In this document: positions 1-8,771 of the stretch, in pieces
How the letters are laid out: each line of letters starts with the position of its first letter
Numbering within the stretch: position 1 is the stretch's first letter
Assembly: GCF_001552075.1 (NCBI RefSeq)
Contig: NZ_BCQM01000005.1
Coordinates: forward strand, 62,001-126,000
DNA: 64,000 bases
Direction of reading: 5' to 3'
Origin: Arthrobacter luteolus NBRC 107841
GTDB taxonomy: Bacteria; Actinomycetota; Actinomycetes; Actinomycetales; Micrococcaceae
Made by a program: the position numbers and the translations under genes
The notes under the pieces: generated by a model
What the model saw: the letters and a program-made list of their open reading frames with translations, nothing else
Database searches by the model: none
Told to the model about the DNA's origin: nothing

Positions 1-78
1 AACGTCGGGATGCCGTTCTGCCAGGGCATCGAAGTCCTCACGGGACAACTGCTGGAAACGGTAGGGAGCGGGTGTCAC
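1..78 (-). CDS. N-terminal fragment of a protein running off the window; possibly FemAB-type aminoacyltransferase
   Basis: The reverse strand reads from a GTG at 78 into an open frame beginning M-T-P-A-P-Y-R-F-Q-Q-L-S-R-E-D-F-D-A-L-A. Only 26 codons are inside the window. The start overlaps the stop of the upstream glycosyltransferase by four bases (GTGA), so the two are probably co-translated. The opening resembles the start of FemA/FemB-like peptidoglycan-bridge transferases, but no diagnostic motif is visible. The family call is a weak inference from context and the first residues. Confidence 0.45.
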   Translation of the reverse strand, partial: MTPAPYRFQQLSREDFDALAERHPDV

Positions 79-1520
79 AGTGCTTCTTTCGCCGGGGCTT
101 CGTCCGTTTCCAAGGGTACCCGAGGGCGGCGCCGGAGCCTGATCCGCCAGCGGTCCGCTGCATGGTCGAAAGGCCCGCCCTGCGGGTCGTCGATGTCCAG
201 CCGGCGGACCGGATCTGTCCGCGGATCCAGGATGTCCGCCACGACGCGGCCCATCAGGTACAGGGTGGCGCCCATGTGTCCGATGACGGACAGGACGAAC
301 CACCCCGAGTCCAGGTTGTTCTCCGGCGGGCCGCCGCCGATCACTGCGGCCAGGTAGAGCCAGATGGCCCACCAGTGCATCACCTCGAAGAACTGCCAGA
401 TGAGGAAGTCGCGCCAGCGCGGCCGCGCCAGGGCCAGCAGGGGAACAAGCCACAGCACAAACTGTGGGGAATAGACCTTGTTGGTGAGGATGAACGCCGC
501 GACGATCAGGAAGGCGAGCTGGGCCAGCCGGGGCCTGCGCGGGGCGGCCAGGGCCAGGACGGCGATCCCCGCGCAGGCCAGGGCGAACAGGAAGTAGGCC
601 CAGAAGGTGATGAACTCCGGGCTGACGGCCCGCTCGGGAAAGGTGATGTCCCAGGCCTGCCAGACGCTGGAGTTCCCTGAGCCGCGGTCCCGGGAGAACT
701 CATAGAAATGTTTCCAGCCCGGATAGTCCCGCAGCATAAAGGGCACGTTCACCACCAGCCAGGTCACAGCGGTGGCAGTAAAGGCCAGGAGGGCGGCCCG
801 GAACTTGAGCGTCCGCAGCGCCAGCACCAGCACGGCTCCCAGGATCAGCACCGGATAGAGCTTCAAAGCCGTTCCCAGGCCCAGGAAGATCCCCGCTGCC
901 ACCGGCTTGTTCCGCGCGAACGCCAGCATTCCAAGGGCAGCGAGCATCACCGCCCAGATATCCCAGTTAATGAAGACAGACAGGATCACGGCCGGGGCCA
1001 CGGCCACCATGGCCGCGTCCCAGGGGCGCCGGTTGGCCATCCGCATGGTCGCCACGACCGTCACGATCCAGGCGATGGTGGCAAAAACGGCGTTCAGGTC
1101 GAAGTACAGCAGGCCACGGGATTCGGCGCCGGCCGGAACCAGCCAGGCCACGAAACCGGCCAGGAGACCAAGCAGCACCGGATACTCGAATTCGGAGCCG
1201 GCGCTGATGAACGGGTAGATCCCCTCCCCCAGGCCGCGTGCGCTGAACAGAGCAGGCCAGTCCGAATAACAGGCCATGTAGAACTGGTTGGACCAGCCGC
1301 TGAGCCGGCAGGGGGTTTTGGCCAGCAGGGCAACCAGGGCTGCCCCGGTGGTCAGGAGGATGAGCACCCGCTCCACGGTGAAGAAGCCCGGGGAAACGAC
1401 GCCCGGGGCGGTAAAGCGGCCCAGCGGCCCGCCGATACCTTCGGTGAAGCGGCGCAGCAGCCGGTCATTTCGGCTGGGGACGACGATGCGCAGCGGCCGC
1501 CGGCGGAGCTTGGGATCCAT
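75..1520 (-). CDS. GT87/DUF2029-type polytopic membrane glycosyltransferase
   Basis: A 481-residue, strongly hydrophobic protein with about ten likely membrane segments, for example around residues 50-65 (VLILLTTGAALVALLA) and a run of Leu/Ala/Val helices through the middle. It has the look of the GT87/DUF2029 family: integral membrane enzymes using polyprenyl-phosphate sugars (mannose or arabinose) to extend cell-envelope glycans on the outer face. An early acidic loop after the first helix, as in GT-C enzymes, is plausible. The frame is open to 1616, but that would overlap the neighbouring regulator. The ATG at 1520 (MDPKLRR), 25 bases below that regulator's stop, is the sensible start, although its ribosome binding site is poor. 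The substrate cannot be read from sequence. Confidence 0.75.
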   Translation of the reverse strand: MDPKLRRRPLRIVVPSRNDRLLRRFTEGIGGPLGRFTAPGVVSPGFFTVERVLILLTTGAALVALLAKTPCRLSGWSNQFYMACYSDWPALFSARGLGEGIYPFISAGSEFEYPVLLGLLAGFVAWLVPAGAESRGLLYFDLNAVFATIAWIVTVVATMRMANRRPWDAAMVAVAPAVILSVFINWDIWAVMLAALGMLAFARNKPVAAGIFLGLGTALKLYPVLILGAVLVLALRTLKFRAALLAFTATAVTWLVVNVPFMLRDYPGWKHFYEFSRDRGSGNSSVWQAWDITFPERAVSPEFITFWAYFLFALACAGIAVLALAAPRRPRLAQLAFLIVAAFILTNKVYSPQFVLWLVPLLALARPRWRDFLIWQFFEVMHWWAIWLYLAAVIGGGPPENNLDSGWFVLSVIGHMGATLYLMGRVVADILDPRTDPVRRLDIDDPQGGPFDHAADRWRIRLRRRPRVPLETDEAPAKEAL

Positions 1521-1545
1521 GCCTACCAGTATGCAGGCGTGCCGT

Positions 1546-1965
1546 TCAGCGCAGGGCCAGCCGGGTTTGGGTCTGAATGGCCCCGGAACCCGCCTTGAGC
1601 CGGTGCAGCAGCTCATCCAAGGCCTTCATGGTGGGCACCCCGACCCGCAGGAGGTAGTCATAGGGACCTGTCACATGCACTGCCTCCTGGACCGCCGGGT
1701 CATTCCGGGACCACTCCAGGAAGGAGCGTGAATCCGTCTCCGGCTTGAGCCGCACGTCGATGAAGGCCTGCAGTCCCGGGCCCGCGTCCGGGGCCTCCGA
1801 GCCGAGGATGGCCCGGTAGCCGAGAATGATGCCGCTGGCTTCCAACCGGCGGACGCGTGCTGCGGCCGCGTTGGTGCTCAGGCCGATCCGGCGCCCCAGC
1901 TCGCTGTACGTGATCCGCGCTTCGCTCTGCAGGATGCTGAGTATTTTGCTGTCTGTATCGTCCAC
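1546..1965 (-). CDS. Lrp/AsnC family transcriptional regulator
   Basis: A 139-residue protein with the standard Lrp layout: an N-terminal winged helix-turn-helix (residues about 2-60, with ILSILQSEARITYSELGRRI and the recognition-helix region LSTNAAAARVRRLEASGII) and a C-terminal AsnC/RAM ligand-binding domain (about 65-139). The start is GTG at 1965. It is divergent from a LysE-type exporter whose start lies about 70 bases away. Lrp-family regulators commonly sense an amino acid and switch on an adjacent exporter, so control of that gene is the likely job (inference). The ligand is unknown. Confidence 0.9.
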   Translation of the reverse strand: MDDTDSKILSILQSEARITYSELGRRIGLSTNAAAARVRRLEASGIILGYRAILGSEAPDAGPGLQAFIDVRLKPETDSRSFLEWSRNDPAVQEAVHVTGPYDYLLRVGVPTMKALDELLHRLKAGSGAIQTQTRLALR

Positions 1966-2033
1966 GCCGCGATTCTAACCACCCGACCGCTCAAAGTGAG
2001 GTGCTGCCCGGCGGTGAGCCGCACAGTGCAGGG

Positions 2034-2726
2034 ATGGACGTTCTCTCATCACTGGCAGCGGGTGTGATCGCCGGGTTTGGCGTGGCCGCACCGCTGGGCG
2101 CCATCGGCATCCTGCTGCTGCGCGAAGGGCTGGCGGCGGGCTTCCGGGCAGCCGCACCGGCGGCGTTTGCCGTCGCACTCGTTGACACGGTGTACTGCAC
2201 CCTGGCCGTCTTCGCCGGTGCCGCCGCCGCGCCCCTCGCCGCGTCCTGGGGCCACCTGCCGGCCGTGGCTGGCGGAACGGCGCTCATTCTGCTGGGCCTG
2301 GCCGGCATCCGGCAGACCTGCCGGGGCGTCCCCCGGCCGGCCGCCGCCGGTGCCGCGGCTCGGACGGAGGAGGCTCCGGAGGAGGCCGAAGGGCGTGCGG
2401 CCAAAGTCCTGACAGCCAAACACCGGCCAGCCCACCGGGGGCGTTTTGTGCTCTTCGTGGCATTAACCGCGGTCAACCCGGTGACCCTGCTGTATTTCGC
2501 GGCCCTGGCGGCCGGCCTCCGGGACCTCCTGGCACCGCCTGCCGGCCCTGCCGCGTTCATCACGGGAGTGGCGGCGGCGTCCCTCACCTGGCAGCTGGGT
2601 CTGGTCTTTTCCGGCGCATTCCTGCGGGGCCGGGCCAGCCCTGCGGTGCAGCGCGGCCTCTCGCTGGCAGGGCACTCGGCCGTCGCAGTCCTGGGGGCTG
2701 CCGCCGTCGTTATCCCGCTTCTGTGA
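2034..2726 (+). CDS. LysE/RhtB family amino-acid exporter
   Basis: A 230-residue membrane protein with about six hydrophobic segments. The first (DVLSSLAAGVIAGFGVAAPLG, then AIGILLLREGL) carries the small-residue and proline pattern found at the start of LysE/RhtB exporters, and a charged, low-complexity loop sits between helices three and four (residues about 105-140). These carriers export amino acids or related small molecules using the proton gradient. An upstream GTG at 2001 is in frame, but the ATG at 2034 starts directly at the first helix. It is divergent from an Lrp regulator. Substrate not predictable. Confidence 0.82.
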   Translation: MDVLSSLAAGVIAGFGVAAPLGAIGILLLREGLAAGFRAAAPAAFAVALVDTVYCTLAVFAGAAAAPLAASWGHLPAVAGGTALILLGLAGIRQTCRGVPRPAAAGAAARTEEAPEEAEGRAAKVLTAKHRPAHRGRFVLFVALTAVNPVTLLYFAALAAGLRDLLAPPAGPAAFITGVAAASLTWQLGLVFSGAFLRGRASPAVQRGLSLAGHSAVAVLGAAAVVIPLL

Positions 2727-2898
2727 CGTTGCCTCCTGCTTCGTGACCAGGCAGCCGCCGGGCAGCCTGCCGCGCCCTGGAGGGGCCAGCAGGCCAGGGC
2801 AGCTGGAAGCGGGCCGCATGTGACCAGATTAACAAAGTAGACTGAGGCAGTTGCCTGCGCCGCGTGCGGCGGCATATGAATGTCTTCAAAGGAGAACA

Positions 2899-3984
2899 GT
2901 GGCAAAGAATCCCATCCGGGTGGCAATCGTTGGTGTTGGAAACTGCGCTGCATCGCTGGTGCAGGGCGTCCGCTACTACCGCGATGCCGACCCGACAGCA
3001 ACCGTCCCGGGCCTGATGCATGTCCAGTTCGGCAAGTACCACGTCAACGATGTGCAGTTCGCGGCCGCATTCGACGTTGACGCGAAGAAGGTCGGTCTTG
3101 ACCTCGCGGACGCCATCGGCGCAAGCGAGAACAACACGATCAAGATCTGTGACGTCCCGGAGACGGGCGTCAAGGTCCAGCGCGGCCATACCCTCGACGG
3201 CCTGGGCAAGTACTACCGGGAAACCATCACCGAATCCGATGAGGAGCCGGTGGACATTGTGGCTGAGCTCAAGGCCGCCGACGTCGACGTGATGGTCTGC
3301 TACCTGCCCGTCGGTTCCGAGGCAGCGGCCAAGTTCTACGCCCAGTGCGCCATTGATGCCGGCGTCGCCTTCGTCAACGCGCTGCCCGTCTTCATTGCCG
3401 GGACCAAGGAGTGGGCGGATAAGTTCACGGATGCCGGCGTTCCGATCGTCGGCGATGACATCAAGAGCCAGATCGGCGCCACCATCACCCACCGGGTGAT
3501 GGCCAAGCTCTTCGAAGACCGCGGCGTCACGCTGGACCGCACCTACCAGCTCAACGTCGGCGGCAACATGGACTTCAAGAACATGCTGGAGCGGGAGCGG
3601 CTGGAATCCAAGAAGATCTCCAAGACCCAGGCTGTCACCTCCAATGTGGAGGCCGAGCTCTCCGAGAACGACGTGCACATCGGCCCGTCGGACTTCGTCG
3701 CCTGGCTCGATGACCGCAAGTGGGCCTTCGTCCGGCTCGAAGGCCGCAACTTCGGCGATGCACCGGTGTCCCTGGAATACAAGCTGGAAGTCTGGGACTC
3801 CCCCAACTCGGCCGGTGTGATCATCGACGCCGTCCGCGCGGCGAAGATTGCCCTGGACCGCGGTGTCGGCGGCCCGATCCTCTCGGCGTCGAGCTACTTC
3901 ATGAAGTCCCCGCCGGAGCAGTACAACGATGACATCGCCCGCGACAAGGTGGAGCAGTTCATCCGCGGCGAGGTCGAGCGCTAA
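2899..3984 (+). CDS. ino1: Inositol-3-phosphate synthase (actinobacterial type)
   Basis: A 361-residue enzyme that converts glucose 6-phosphate to 1L-myo-inositol 3-phosphate with catalytic NAD. The N-terminal Rossmann motif [13 protein letters not shown] (residues about 10-22) and the conserved block [14 protein letters not shown] match the short actinobacterial/archaeal Ino1 class. The GTG at 2899 has an AAAGGAG ribosome binding site eight bases upstream, which decides the start over the longer frame. The product feeds phosphatidylinositol and mycothiol; mshA, whose acceptor is this very product, lies 3 kb downstream on the other strand. An intrinsic terminator follows. Confidence 0.96.
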   Translation: MAKNPIRVAIVGVGNCAASLVQGVRYYRDADPTATVPGLMHVQFGKYHVNDVQFAAAFDVDAKKVGLDLADAIGASENNTIKICDVPETGVKVQRGHTLDGLGKYYRETITESDEEPVDIVAELKAADVDVMVCYLPVGSEAAAKFYAQCAIDAGVAFVNALPVFIAGTKEWADKFTDAGVPIVGDDIKSQIGATITHRVMAKLFEDRGVTLDRTYQLNVGGNMDFKNMLERERLESKKISKTQAVTSNVEAELSENDVHIGPSDFVAWLDDRKWAFVRLEGRNFGDAPVSLEYKLEVWDSPNSAGVIIDAVRAAKIALDRGVGGPILSASSYFMKSPPEQYNDDIARDKVEQFIRGEVER

Positions 3985-4010
3985 GCCCCGCTCCCCAAGC
4001 TCAACAAACC

Positions 4011-4053
4011 AGCAAAAAGGTGGCCCTCCCAGCGGGAGGACCACCTTTTTGCT
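4011..4053. terminator. Bidirectional terminator between ino1 and fhs
   Basis: An inverted repeat with arms AAAAAGGTGG-CCTCCC and GGGAGG-CCACCTTTTT around a short loop, with an A-tract on one side and a T-tract on the other. It can terminate both converging genes. Confidence 0.88.
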
Positions 4054-4075
4054 GTTCCGATCGGCGTCGGGAGGC

Positions 4076-5743
4076 CTAGAACAGGCCCGACGGCGTGCCG
4101 TCCGGCGCCACGCCCATCCGCAGTGCCGCCGGTGACTTCGGCAGGCCCGGCATGGTCATGACCGCCCCGGTCAGGGCCACGATGAAGCCGGCACCGGTTT
4201 TGGGCACCAGGTCCCTGACATGCACGGTGAATCCTTCGGGTGCACCGAGCTTCGTCACGTCGTCCGAGAAGGAGTACTGCGTTTTGGCCATGCAGACCGG
4301 GAAATGCTCCCAGCCGTTGGCCCTGATCTCCTCCAGCCGGCGCAGCGCGGGCACGGAGAACTCCACGCCGTCCGCACCGTAGATCTCCTGGACCACCGTG
4401 CGGATCTTCTCCTCAACGCTCATCTGCAGCGGATACAGCGGGCTGAAAGCGGACGGCTTCTCCAGGGCAGCCAGGACCTTCCCCGCAAGCTCATCCCCGC
4501 CCGGACCGCCGCCCCCGCCGGCCCACACATCAGCGACGGCCGCTTCCACTCCTTCCTGTGAACACCACTCCAGCAGCCAGTCCAGTTCCTGCTGGGTGTC
4601 GGAGGTGAAGCGGTTGACCGCCACCACGGGATTCAGCCCGAACTTGGCAATGTTGCGCAGATGCCGGCGCAGGTTGGCCGTCCCGGCCTCGAGGCCCGCC
4701 TGGTTGGCTTCGCCCAGCCGGTCCCGCGGCACACCTCCGTGCATCTTCAGCGCCCGGATGGTCGCCACGACCACCACGGCGTCGGGAGCCACGTCCGCTG
4801 CGCGGGAGGTGATGTCCATGTACTTCTCCGCCCCCAGATCGGCGCCGAAACCGGCTTCGGTCACGACGACGTCGGCCAGGTCCCGGGCCAGCGACGTGGC
4901 GATCACCGAGTTGCAGCCGTGCGCGATGTTCGCAAAAGGACCGCCGTGCACCAGGGCCGGCGTCCCCGCGATGGTCTGCACCAGGTTGGGCTTCAGCGCA
5001 TCCTTGAGCAGCAGAGCCAAGGCACCCTGGACCCCCAGGTCCGCTACGGTCACCGGCCGGCGGTCGTAGGTGTAGCCGACCGTGACCAGGGCGAGCCTGC
5101 TGGTGAGGTCCTCGATTCCCGTGGCAAGGCAAAAAATGGCCATCACCTCGGACGCCACGGTGATGTCGAACCCGTCCTCGCGCGGTGTGCCCTGGCCGGG
5201 ACCGCCGAGTCCGATCACCACGTTGCGCAGGGACCGGTCATTCATGTCCAGGACGCGGCGGAACGTGATGCGGCGGGGGTCGATCCCAAGCTCGTTGCCC
5301 TGGTAAATGTGGTTGTCCACCAAGGCGGCCAGAGCGTTGTTGGCGCTGGTGATGGCGTGGAAGTCCCCCGTGAAGTGCAGGTTGATTTCCTCCATCGGTA
5401 TGACCTGGGAATACCCGCCCCCGGTGGCGCCGCCTTTCATGCCCAGGACCGGACCCAGGGACGGTTCCCGCAACGCGATGACAGTCCGGCGGCCGGCACG
5501 CGCCAAGGCGTCGCCCAGGCCGACAGTGACCGTGGATTTGCCCTCCCCCGCCGGCGTTGGGCTCATGGCGGTGACCAGGACAACCTTCCCCTTTTCCTCG
5601 CGGGCCGGGATCAGGTGCGGATCCACCTTGGCCTTGTACCGGCCGTAGAGTTCAAGCGCCTCATCGGGAATGCCGGCGGCGGCGGCGATGGATGTGATCG
5701 GCTGCAGGGTCGCGGCGCGGGAAATATCGAGGTCGTTGGCCAT
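4076..5743 (-). CDS. fhs: Formate--tetrahydrofolate ligase
   Basis: A 555-residue cytosolic enzyme that makes 10-formyl-tetrahydrofolate from formate, THF and ATP, supplying one-carbon units for purines and initiator tRNA. The P-loop TPAGEGKST sits at residues 63-71, followed by the family signature around [17 protein letters not shown] and VRALKMHGG-like blocks (here [13 protein letters not shown]). Length is normal for the family. Start ATG at 5743. It stands alone between convergent ino1 and mshA, which is transcribed the same way but about 60 bases upstream, so mshA-fhs read-through is possible. Confidence 0.96.
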   Translation of the reverse strand: MANDLDISRAATLQPITSIAAAAGIPDEALELYGRYKAKVDPHLIPAREEKGKVVLVTAMSPTPAGEGKSTVTVGLGDALARAGRRTVIALREPSLGPVLGMKGGATGGGYSQVIPMEEINLHFTGDFHAITSANNALAALVDNHIYQGNELGIDPRRITFRRVLDMNDRSLRNVVIGLGGPGQGTPREDGFDITVASEVMAIFCLATGIEDLTSRLALVTVGYTYDRRPVTVADLGVQGALALLLKDALKPNLVQTIAGTPALVHGGPFANIAHGCNSVIATSLARDLADVVVTEAGFGADLGAEKYMDITSRAADVAPDAVVVVATIRALKMHGGVPRDRLGEANQAGLEAGTANLRRHLRNIAKFGLNPVVAVNRFTSDTQQELDWLLEWCSQEGVEAAVADVWAGGGGGPGGDELAGKVLAALEKPSAFSPLYPLQMSVEEKIRTVVQEIYGADGVEFSVPALRRLEEIRANGWEHFPVCMAKTQYSFSDDVTKLGAPEGFTVHVRDLVPKTGAGFIVALTGAVMTMPGLPKSPAALRMGVAPDGTPSGLF

Positions 5744-5802
5744 AGGACAACGCTCGCACCAGCCCCGTTGTGCGTCAATCCAAGCCGTGGCGCGTCGGAG
5801 CG

Positions 5803-7056
5803 TCAGTTTCGGACGGACTGCGCCGAGGCCTGACCGGCAGCCCGCCGGTAGCCCTGCGTGGTGAGCATCGCAGTGCGCTGCCAGCCGAACGCCCGGGCGT
5901 GCACGGCAGCTGAGCGGCCCAGTTCTGCCCGCCAGGACTGGTGGTCGTAAAGCGTTTCGAGCTCCGCTGCCCAGCGCGCCGGATCATGTCCCTGGACCAG
6001 GATTCCGGTCCGGCCGGAGCTGACCGCCTTGGGCAGCCCACCGACGTCGGCTGCGATGACCGGGGTCCCGCAGGCCTGGGCCTCGAGTGCCACCAGGCCA
6101 AAGGATTCGCTGTAGGAAGGCACCGCAACGACATCGGCGGAGCGGAACCAGCCGGCGAGCCCGCCCGCTGCGATGGGTGGACGCAGCTGCACCGTTCCCT
6201 CCAGTGCCAGGGATGCGACGGCGGCTTCCAAGTCCAGGACCTCGGACCCGCTGGGGGCACCGAGGATGCTGATCCGGAGCGGAATGTCCGGGCGGGCGGT
6301 CCGCAGTTTTGCAGCAGCTTCCACCAGCACCTGGGGCCCCTTCATCCGCTGGATCCGCCCGGCGAACACCACGTGGAACTCATCCCGGCGGATCCCGTGC
6401 AGCGGTTTCGCCAGCGCACGGCCGGCCGGGGAGAACACCTCAAGGTCGACGCCGGGCGCCACCACGTCGATGTCTGACTCGCTGGCCCCGTACCAGGTGG
6501 CAAGTTCCGAGGCTTCGGTGGTGGTGTTGGCGATCAGGCGGGCCGCGGAGTCAACAATGTCCTGCTCCCCCTGGATCCGCACCTGCGGTTCGGCACGCTC
6601 ACCGGGCTGCAGCTGGACGTTCTTCACCCTGGCCATGGTGTGCATGGTGTGGACCAGGGGGACGTCCCATTGGCGTGCCAGCGCCAGTCCGGCAATCCCG
6701 GAGACCCAGTAATGGGAGTGGAGGACGTCGTAGCGTCCATGCTCCTGCAGGCCGCGTGCAGCTGCACTGATCCCCTCGGCCAGCTCTTCAGCCAGCCCGG
6801 GCAGCACTTCCTTGGGGAGGCGGCGCCGGGGTCCGGCGGTGATGTGGCGAACGGTAGCTCCCGGAGCAATCTCCACTGCCGGCGGCTGGTCCGGGGCCGA
6901 GGCGCGGGTGAAAATGTCCACCTGCACGCCCATCTTGGCCATCTGGACGGCCACGGAACGAACGTAAACGTTCATCCCGCCTGCGTCGCCGGAACCAGGT
7001 TGTTCGAGTGGAGAGGTATGCAGCGAGAGCATGGCCACCCGGTTAACCTGGGGCAC
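5803..7056 (-). CDS. mshA: D-inositol-3-phosphate glycosyltransferase (mycothiol step 1)
   Basis: A 417-residue GT4-type retaining glycosyltransferase. It transfers GlcNAc from UDP-GlcNAc to 1L-inositol 1(3)-phosphate, the first step of mycothiol synthesis. The N-terminal acceptor-binding loop has the MshA hallmark GGMNVYVR (residues 26-33), then HSHYWVSG and MHTMARVKN. The C-terminal donor site has the E-x7-E motif in [21 protein letters not shown] start at 7056 with a GAAGGGAG ribosome binding site. Proximity to ino1 (same pathway) supports the call. Confidence 0.95.
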   Translation of the reverse strand: MPQVNRVAMLSLHTSPLEQPGSGDAGGMNVYVRSVAVQMAKMGVQVDIFTRASAPDQPPAVEIAPGATVRHITAGPRRRLPKEVLPGLAEELAEGISAAARGLQEHGRYDVLHSHYWVSGIAGLALARQWDVPLVHTMHTMARVKNVQLQPGERAEPQVRIQGEQDIVDSAARLIANTTTEASELATWYGASESDIDVVAPGVDLEVFSPAGRALAKPLHGIRRDEFHVVFAGRIQRMKGPQVLVEAAAKLRTARPDIPLRISILGAPSGSEVLDLEAAVASLALEGTVQLRPPIAAGGLAGWFRSADVVAVPSYSESFGLVALEAQACGTPVIAADVGGLPKAVSSGRTGILVQGHDPARWAAELETLYDHQSWRAELGRSAAVHARAFGWQRTAMLTTQGYRRAAGQASAQSVRN

Positions 7057-7184
7057 AGCACTCCCTTCGTCGCTGGCCTGTGTTCCCTACCTATCGACCA
7101 TACAACGCGAGAAGGCCCGGCTTTGTTTCCTGACCGGGTGGCCGCTGCCTGATGACAACGGCCACCGAGGCCTGGCAGGCACCG

Positions 7185-7475
7185 TCACAGCCTGCTGCGG
7201 CTGTTGACGTAGTGGGTGAGGAGGTTGAACTGGCGTTCTTCCTGCTCCTGCAGCGACTCCTGGCTTGCTGCAAGTTTGATAGCCAGAAGCTTGATGGCTC
7301 CGCGGCGGCGGAGGGCGCCGGCCACCCTGCGCGCCAGCCTGGCTGGCCCGGCACGGCGCGCATCCGTCCCGACGGCACGCCGGACTACTTTCCTCGAGGG
7401 CGGAGGCGGCTGCGCTGAAGCTTGAACAGACTTCTCGTCATTCAACCCTAAAAAGGGCAGGTTGATATAAGGCAT
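7185..7475 (-). CDS. Small basic protein of unknown function
   Basis: A 96-residue open frame starting ATG at 7475 behind a GGAG sequence, just inside an AT-rich leader. I do not recognise it. The first 15 residues (MPYINLPFLGLNDEK) are hydrophobic/neutral. The centre is very Arg-rich (KVVRRAVGTDARRAGPARLARRVAGALRRRG) and the C-terminus is a predicted amphipathic helix with Gln/Glu runs (ESLQEQEERQ). It could be a small nucleic-acid-binding or membrane-associated protein. The ordered ribosome binding site and leader favour a real gene, but it may be a chance frame in GC-rich DNA. Confidence 0.45.
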   Translation of the reverse strand: MPYINLPFLGLNDEKSVQASAQPPPPSRKVVRRAVGTDARRAGPARLARRVAGALRRRGAIKLLAIKLAASQESLQEQEERQFNLLTHYVNSRSRL

Positions 7476-8117
7476 GGGAATACTCCGAAAAATGGCGCGC
7501 TAAAAGCACGGAAATGAAAAGGCTAAGAAAGGAAAAGTGCAGTCCGATTCAATGGCCACTGAAATAGGTGATTGGGCTCCGCGTGCTGATCTGTGCCCGC
7601 ATTAATCGGGCAGGCACCGGAGACCGGGATTACCAGTCAGGGCCAGGAATCGAAACCGTGCGGTCCCCGAAAACCTGGGTGAGCTGCATGGAGTGCGGTC
7701 CCGCAGACCGGGACCCAGTGGAACCTGGCTGGCTACGCGGCAATCCGCGGATGCACAGCGGCTTCCCGGACTTGTCCGAAACCGCCGGGCTGCCTGCCGG
7801 CGCCAAGGAGCTGGCCGCAGGTCCGGTACTGCATTCCAAGCGGCAGGCCGGACATGGCTGCACGGAAATGGAACTGCGAATGGGACCGCCGGGATGTACC
7901 CGCAATATTCGTATCCATTTTCCACCTCCGTTGTTCGTCCGGGGCCACTGAAGGGCCGCTGCGCTGGGTTCTACAAGTACGGACTGCATGCACTTTGCTT
8001 AGCTCATGCACTTTGCTTATGCACTTTGCTGGGCGGCCGAGCCGGCCGCTGAAAAAAATATAGCCGACTTACCTGGGGATTGCCAAGCCCCAAAGTAAAA
8101 CTTTTTCGGAATTCTTT
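7476..8117. other. Gene-poor 640-base stretch
   Basis: No credible coding frame; the frames present are short and mutually overlapping on both strands. Both edges are AT-rich (7476-7570 and 8040-8117). The left edge looks like the leader of the small gene at 7475. The right edge lies downstream of the histidine phosphatase and holds a weak TGGGG/CCCCA hairpin but no clear terminator. A 13-base direct repeat is present near the right end. Confidence 0.6.
7988..8030 (+). repeat. Three direct copies of ATGCACTTTGCTT
   Basis: The unit ATGCACTTTGCTT occurs at 7988-8000 and 8006-8018 and, one base short, at 8019-8030. The spacing is uneven (5 bases, then none). Function unknown; it may reflect replication slippage. 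Confidence 0.8.
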
Positions 8118-8771
8118 CTAGATATTCCATTTCAGCAGGGCCGGAGTGTGCTTATCCCAGCCCAGGACGCAGACGGCCGCAGTTCCCAGCACCAGATGCC
8201 GCCCCTGATCGGGGGCAAGACCCAGCCAGCGGGCGGCGAGGATCCGCAGGAAGTGTCCGTGGGCCACCAGCAGTGCCCGCTGCAGCGGAACGGCGTCCGG
8301 GTCCTGGTCCATCGGCGTTCCGCAGCCGGCCTGGACGGTGGAGATAATGCGGTCGGCGCGGGCTGCGACGGCGTCCAGTGCTTCGCCGCCCGGAACACCG
8401 TCGTTCCAGATGATGTAGCCCGGGTTCTCCGCGCGCACCTCGGTGCTCTTCCGGCCTTCGTTCCGTCCGTAGTCCCATTCGTGGGCGTGGGGCAGGATCT
8501 CGGCGTCCGGGTAGCCCAGGAGTTCGGCAGTGCGCCGGGCCCTGACCAGCGGGGAGGTGAAAACCCGGTCGAAGCTGAAGTCGCCGATCTTTCCGCGCGC
8601 AGCGGCAGCCTGCGCTTCCCCTTCGGCAGTGAGGGGGATGTCGGTCAGTCCGGTGTAGTTTCCTTCCCGGGACCATTCAGTCTCCCCATGCCGGACCAGC
8701 CAAAGGATGGGCAGCGGAGTTCCGGCGGGGGTCAGATCCGGAACTGCCGGTCCAAAGTTCCCTGCGGTCAT
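8118..8771 (-). CDS. Histidine phosphatase family protein (phosphoglycerate-mutase-like)
   Basis: A 217-residue protein with the catalytic RHGE motif at residues 27-30 (LVRHGETEW) and the second catalytic histidine in VAHGHFLR, the layout of the acid-phosphatase/dPGM superfamily. Substrates range from sugar phosphates to nucleotides and cannot be told from sequence. The ATG at 8771 overlaps the stop of the CCA-adding enzyme gene in an ATGA, so translation is coupled. The frame is open further upstream, but those residues would lie inside the neighbouring gene. The fixed pairing suggests a role near tRNA or nucleotide phosphate metabolism (inference only). Confidence 0.88.
   Translation of the reverse strand: MTAGNFGPAVPDLTPAGTPLPILWLVRHGETEWSREGNYTGLTDIPLTAEGEAQAAAARGKIGDFSFDRVFTSPLVRARRTAELLGYPDAEILPHAHEWDYGRNEGRKSTEVRAENPGYIIWNDGVPGGEALDAVAARADRIISTVQAGCGTPMDQDPDAVPLQRALLVAHGHFLRILAARWLGLAPDQGRHLVLGTAAVCVLGWDKHTPALLKWNI

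Noticed and set aside
708-1598. Long plus-strand frame (296 codons) opposite the GT87 gene
   Set aside because: Gly/Gln/His-rich antisense shadow with no domain; the minus-strand frame has coherent membrane helices.
2710-4044. 444-codon minus-strand frame over ino1
   Set aside because: It spans the whole ino1 gene, which has a strong start and family motifs; typical GC-rich antisense shadow.
4661-5833. 390-codon plus-strand frame opposite fhs
   Set aside because: Antisense shadow of fhs; no recognisable fold or ribosome binding site.
7568-8011. Overlapping 90-127-codon frames on both strands
   Set aside because: No ribosome binding sites, domains or codon bias; they exclude one another.
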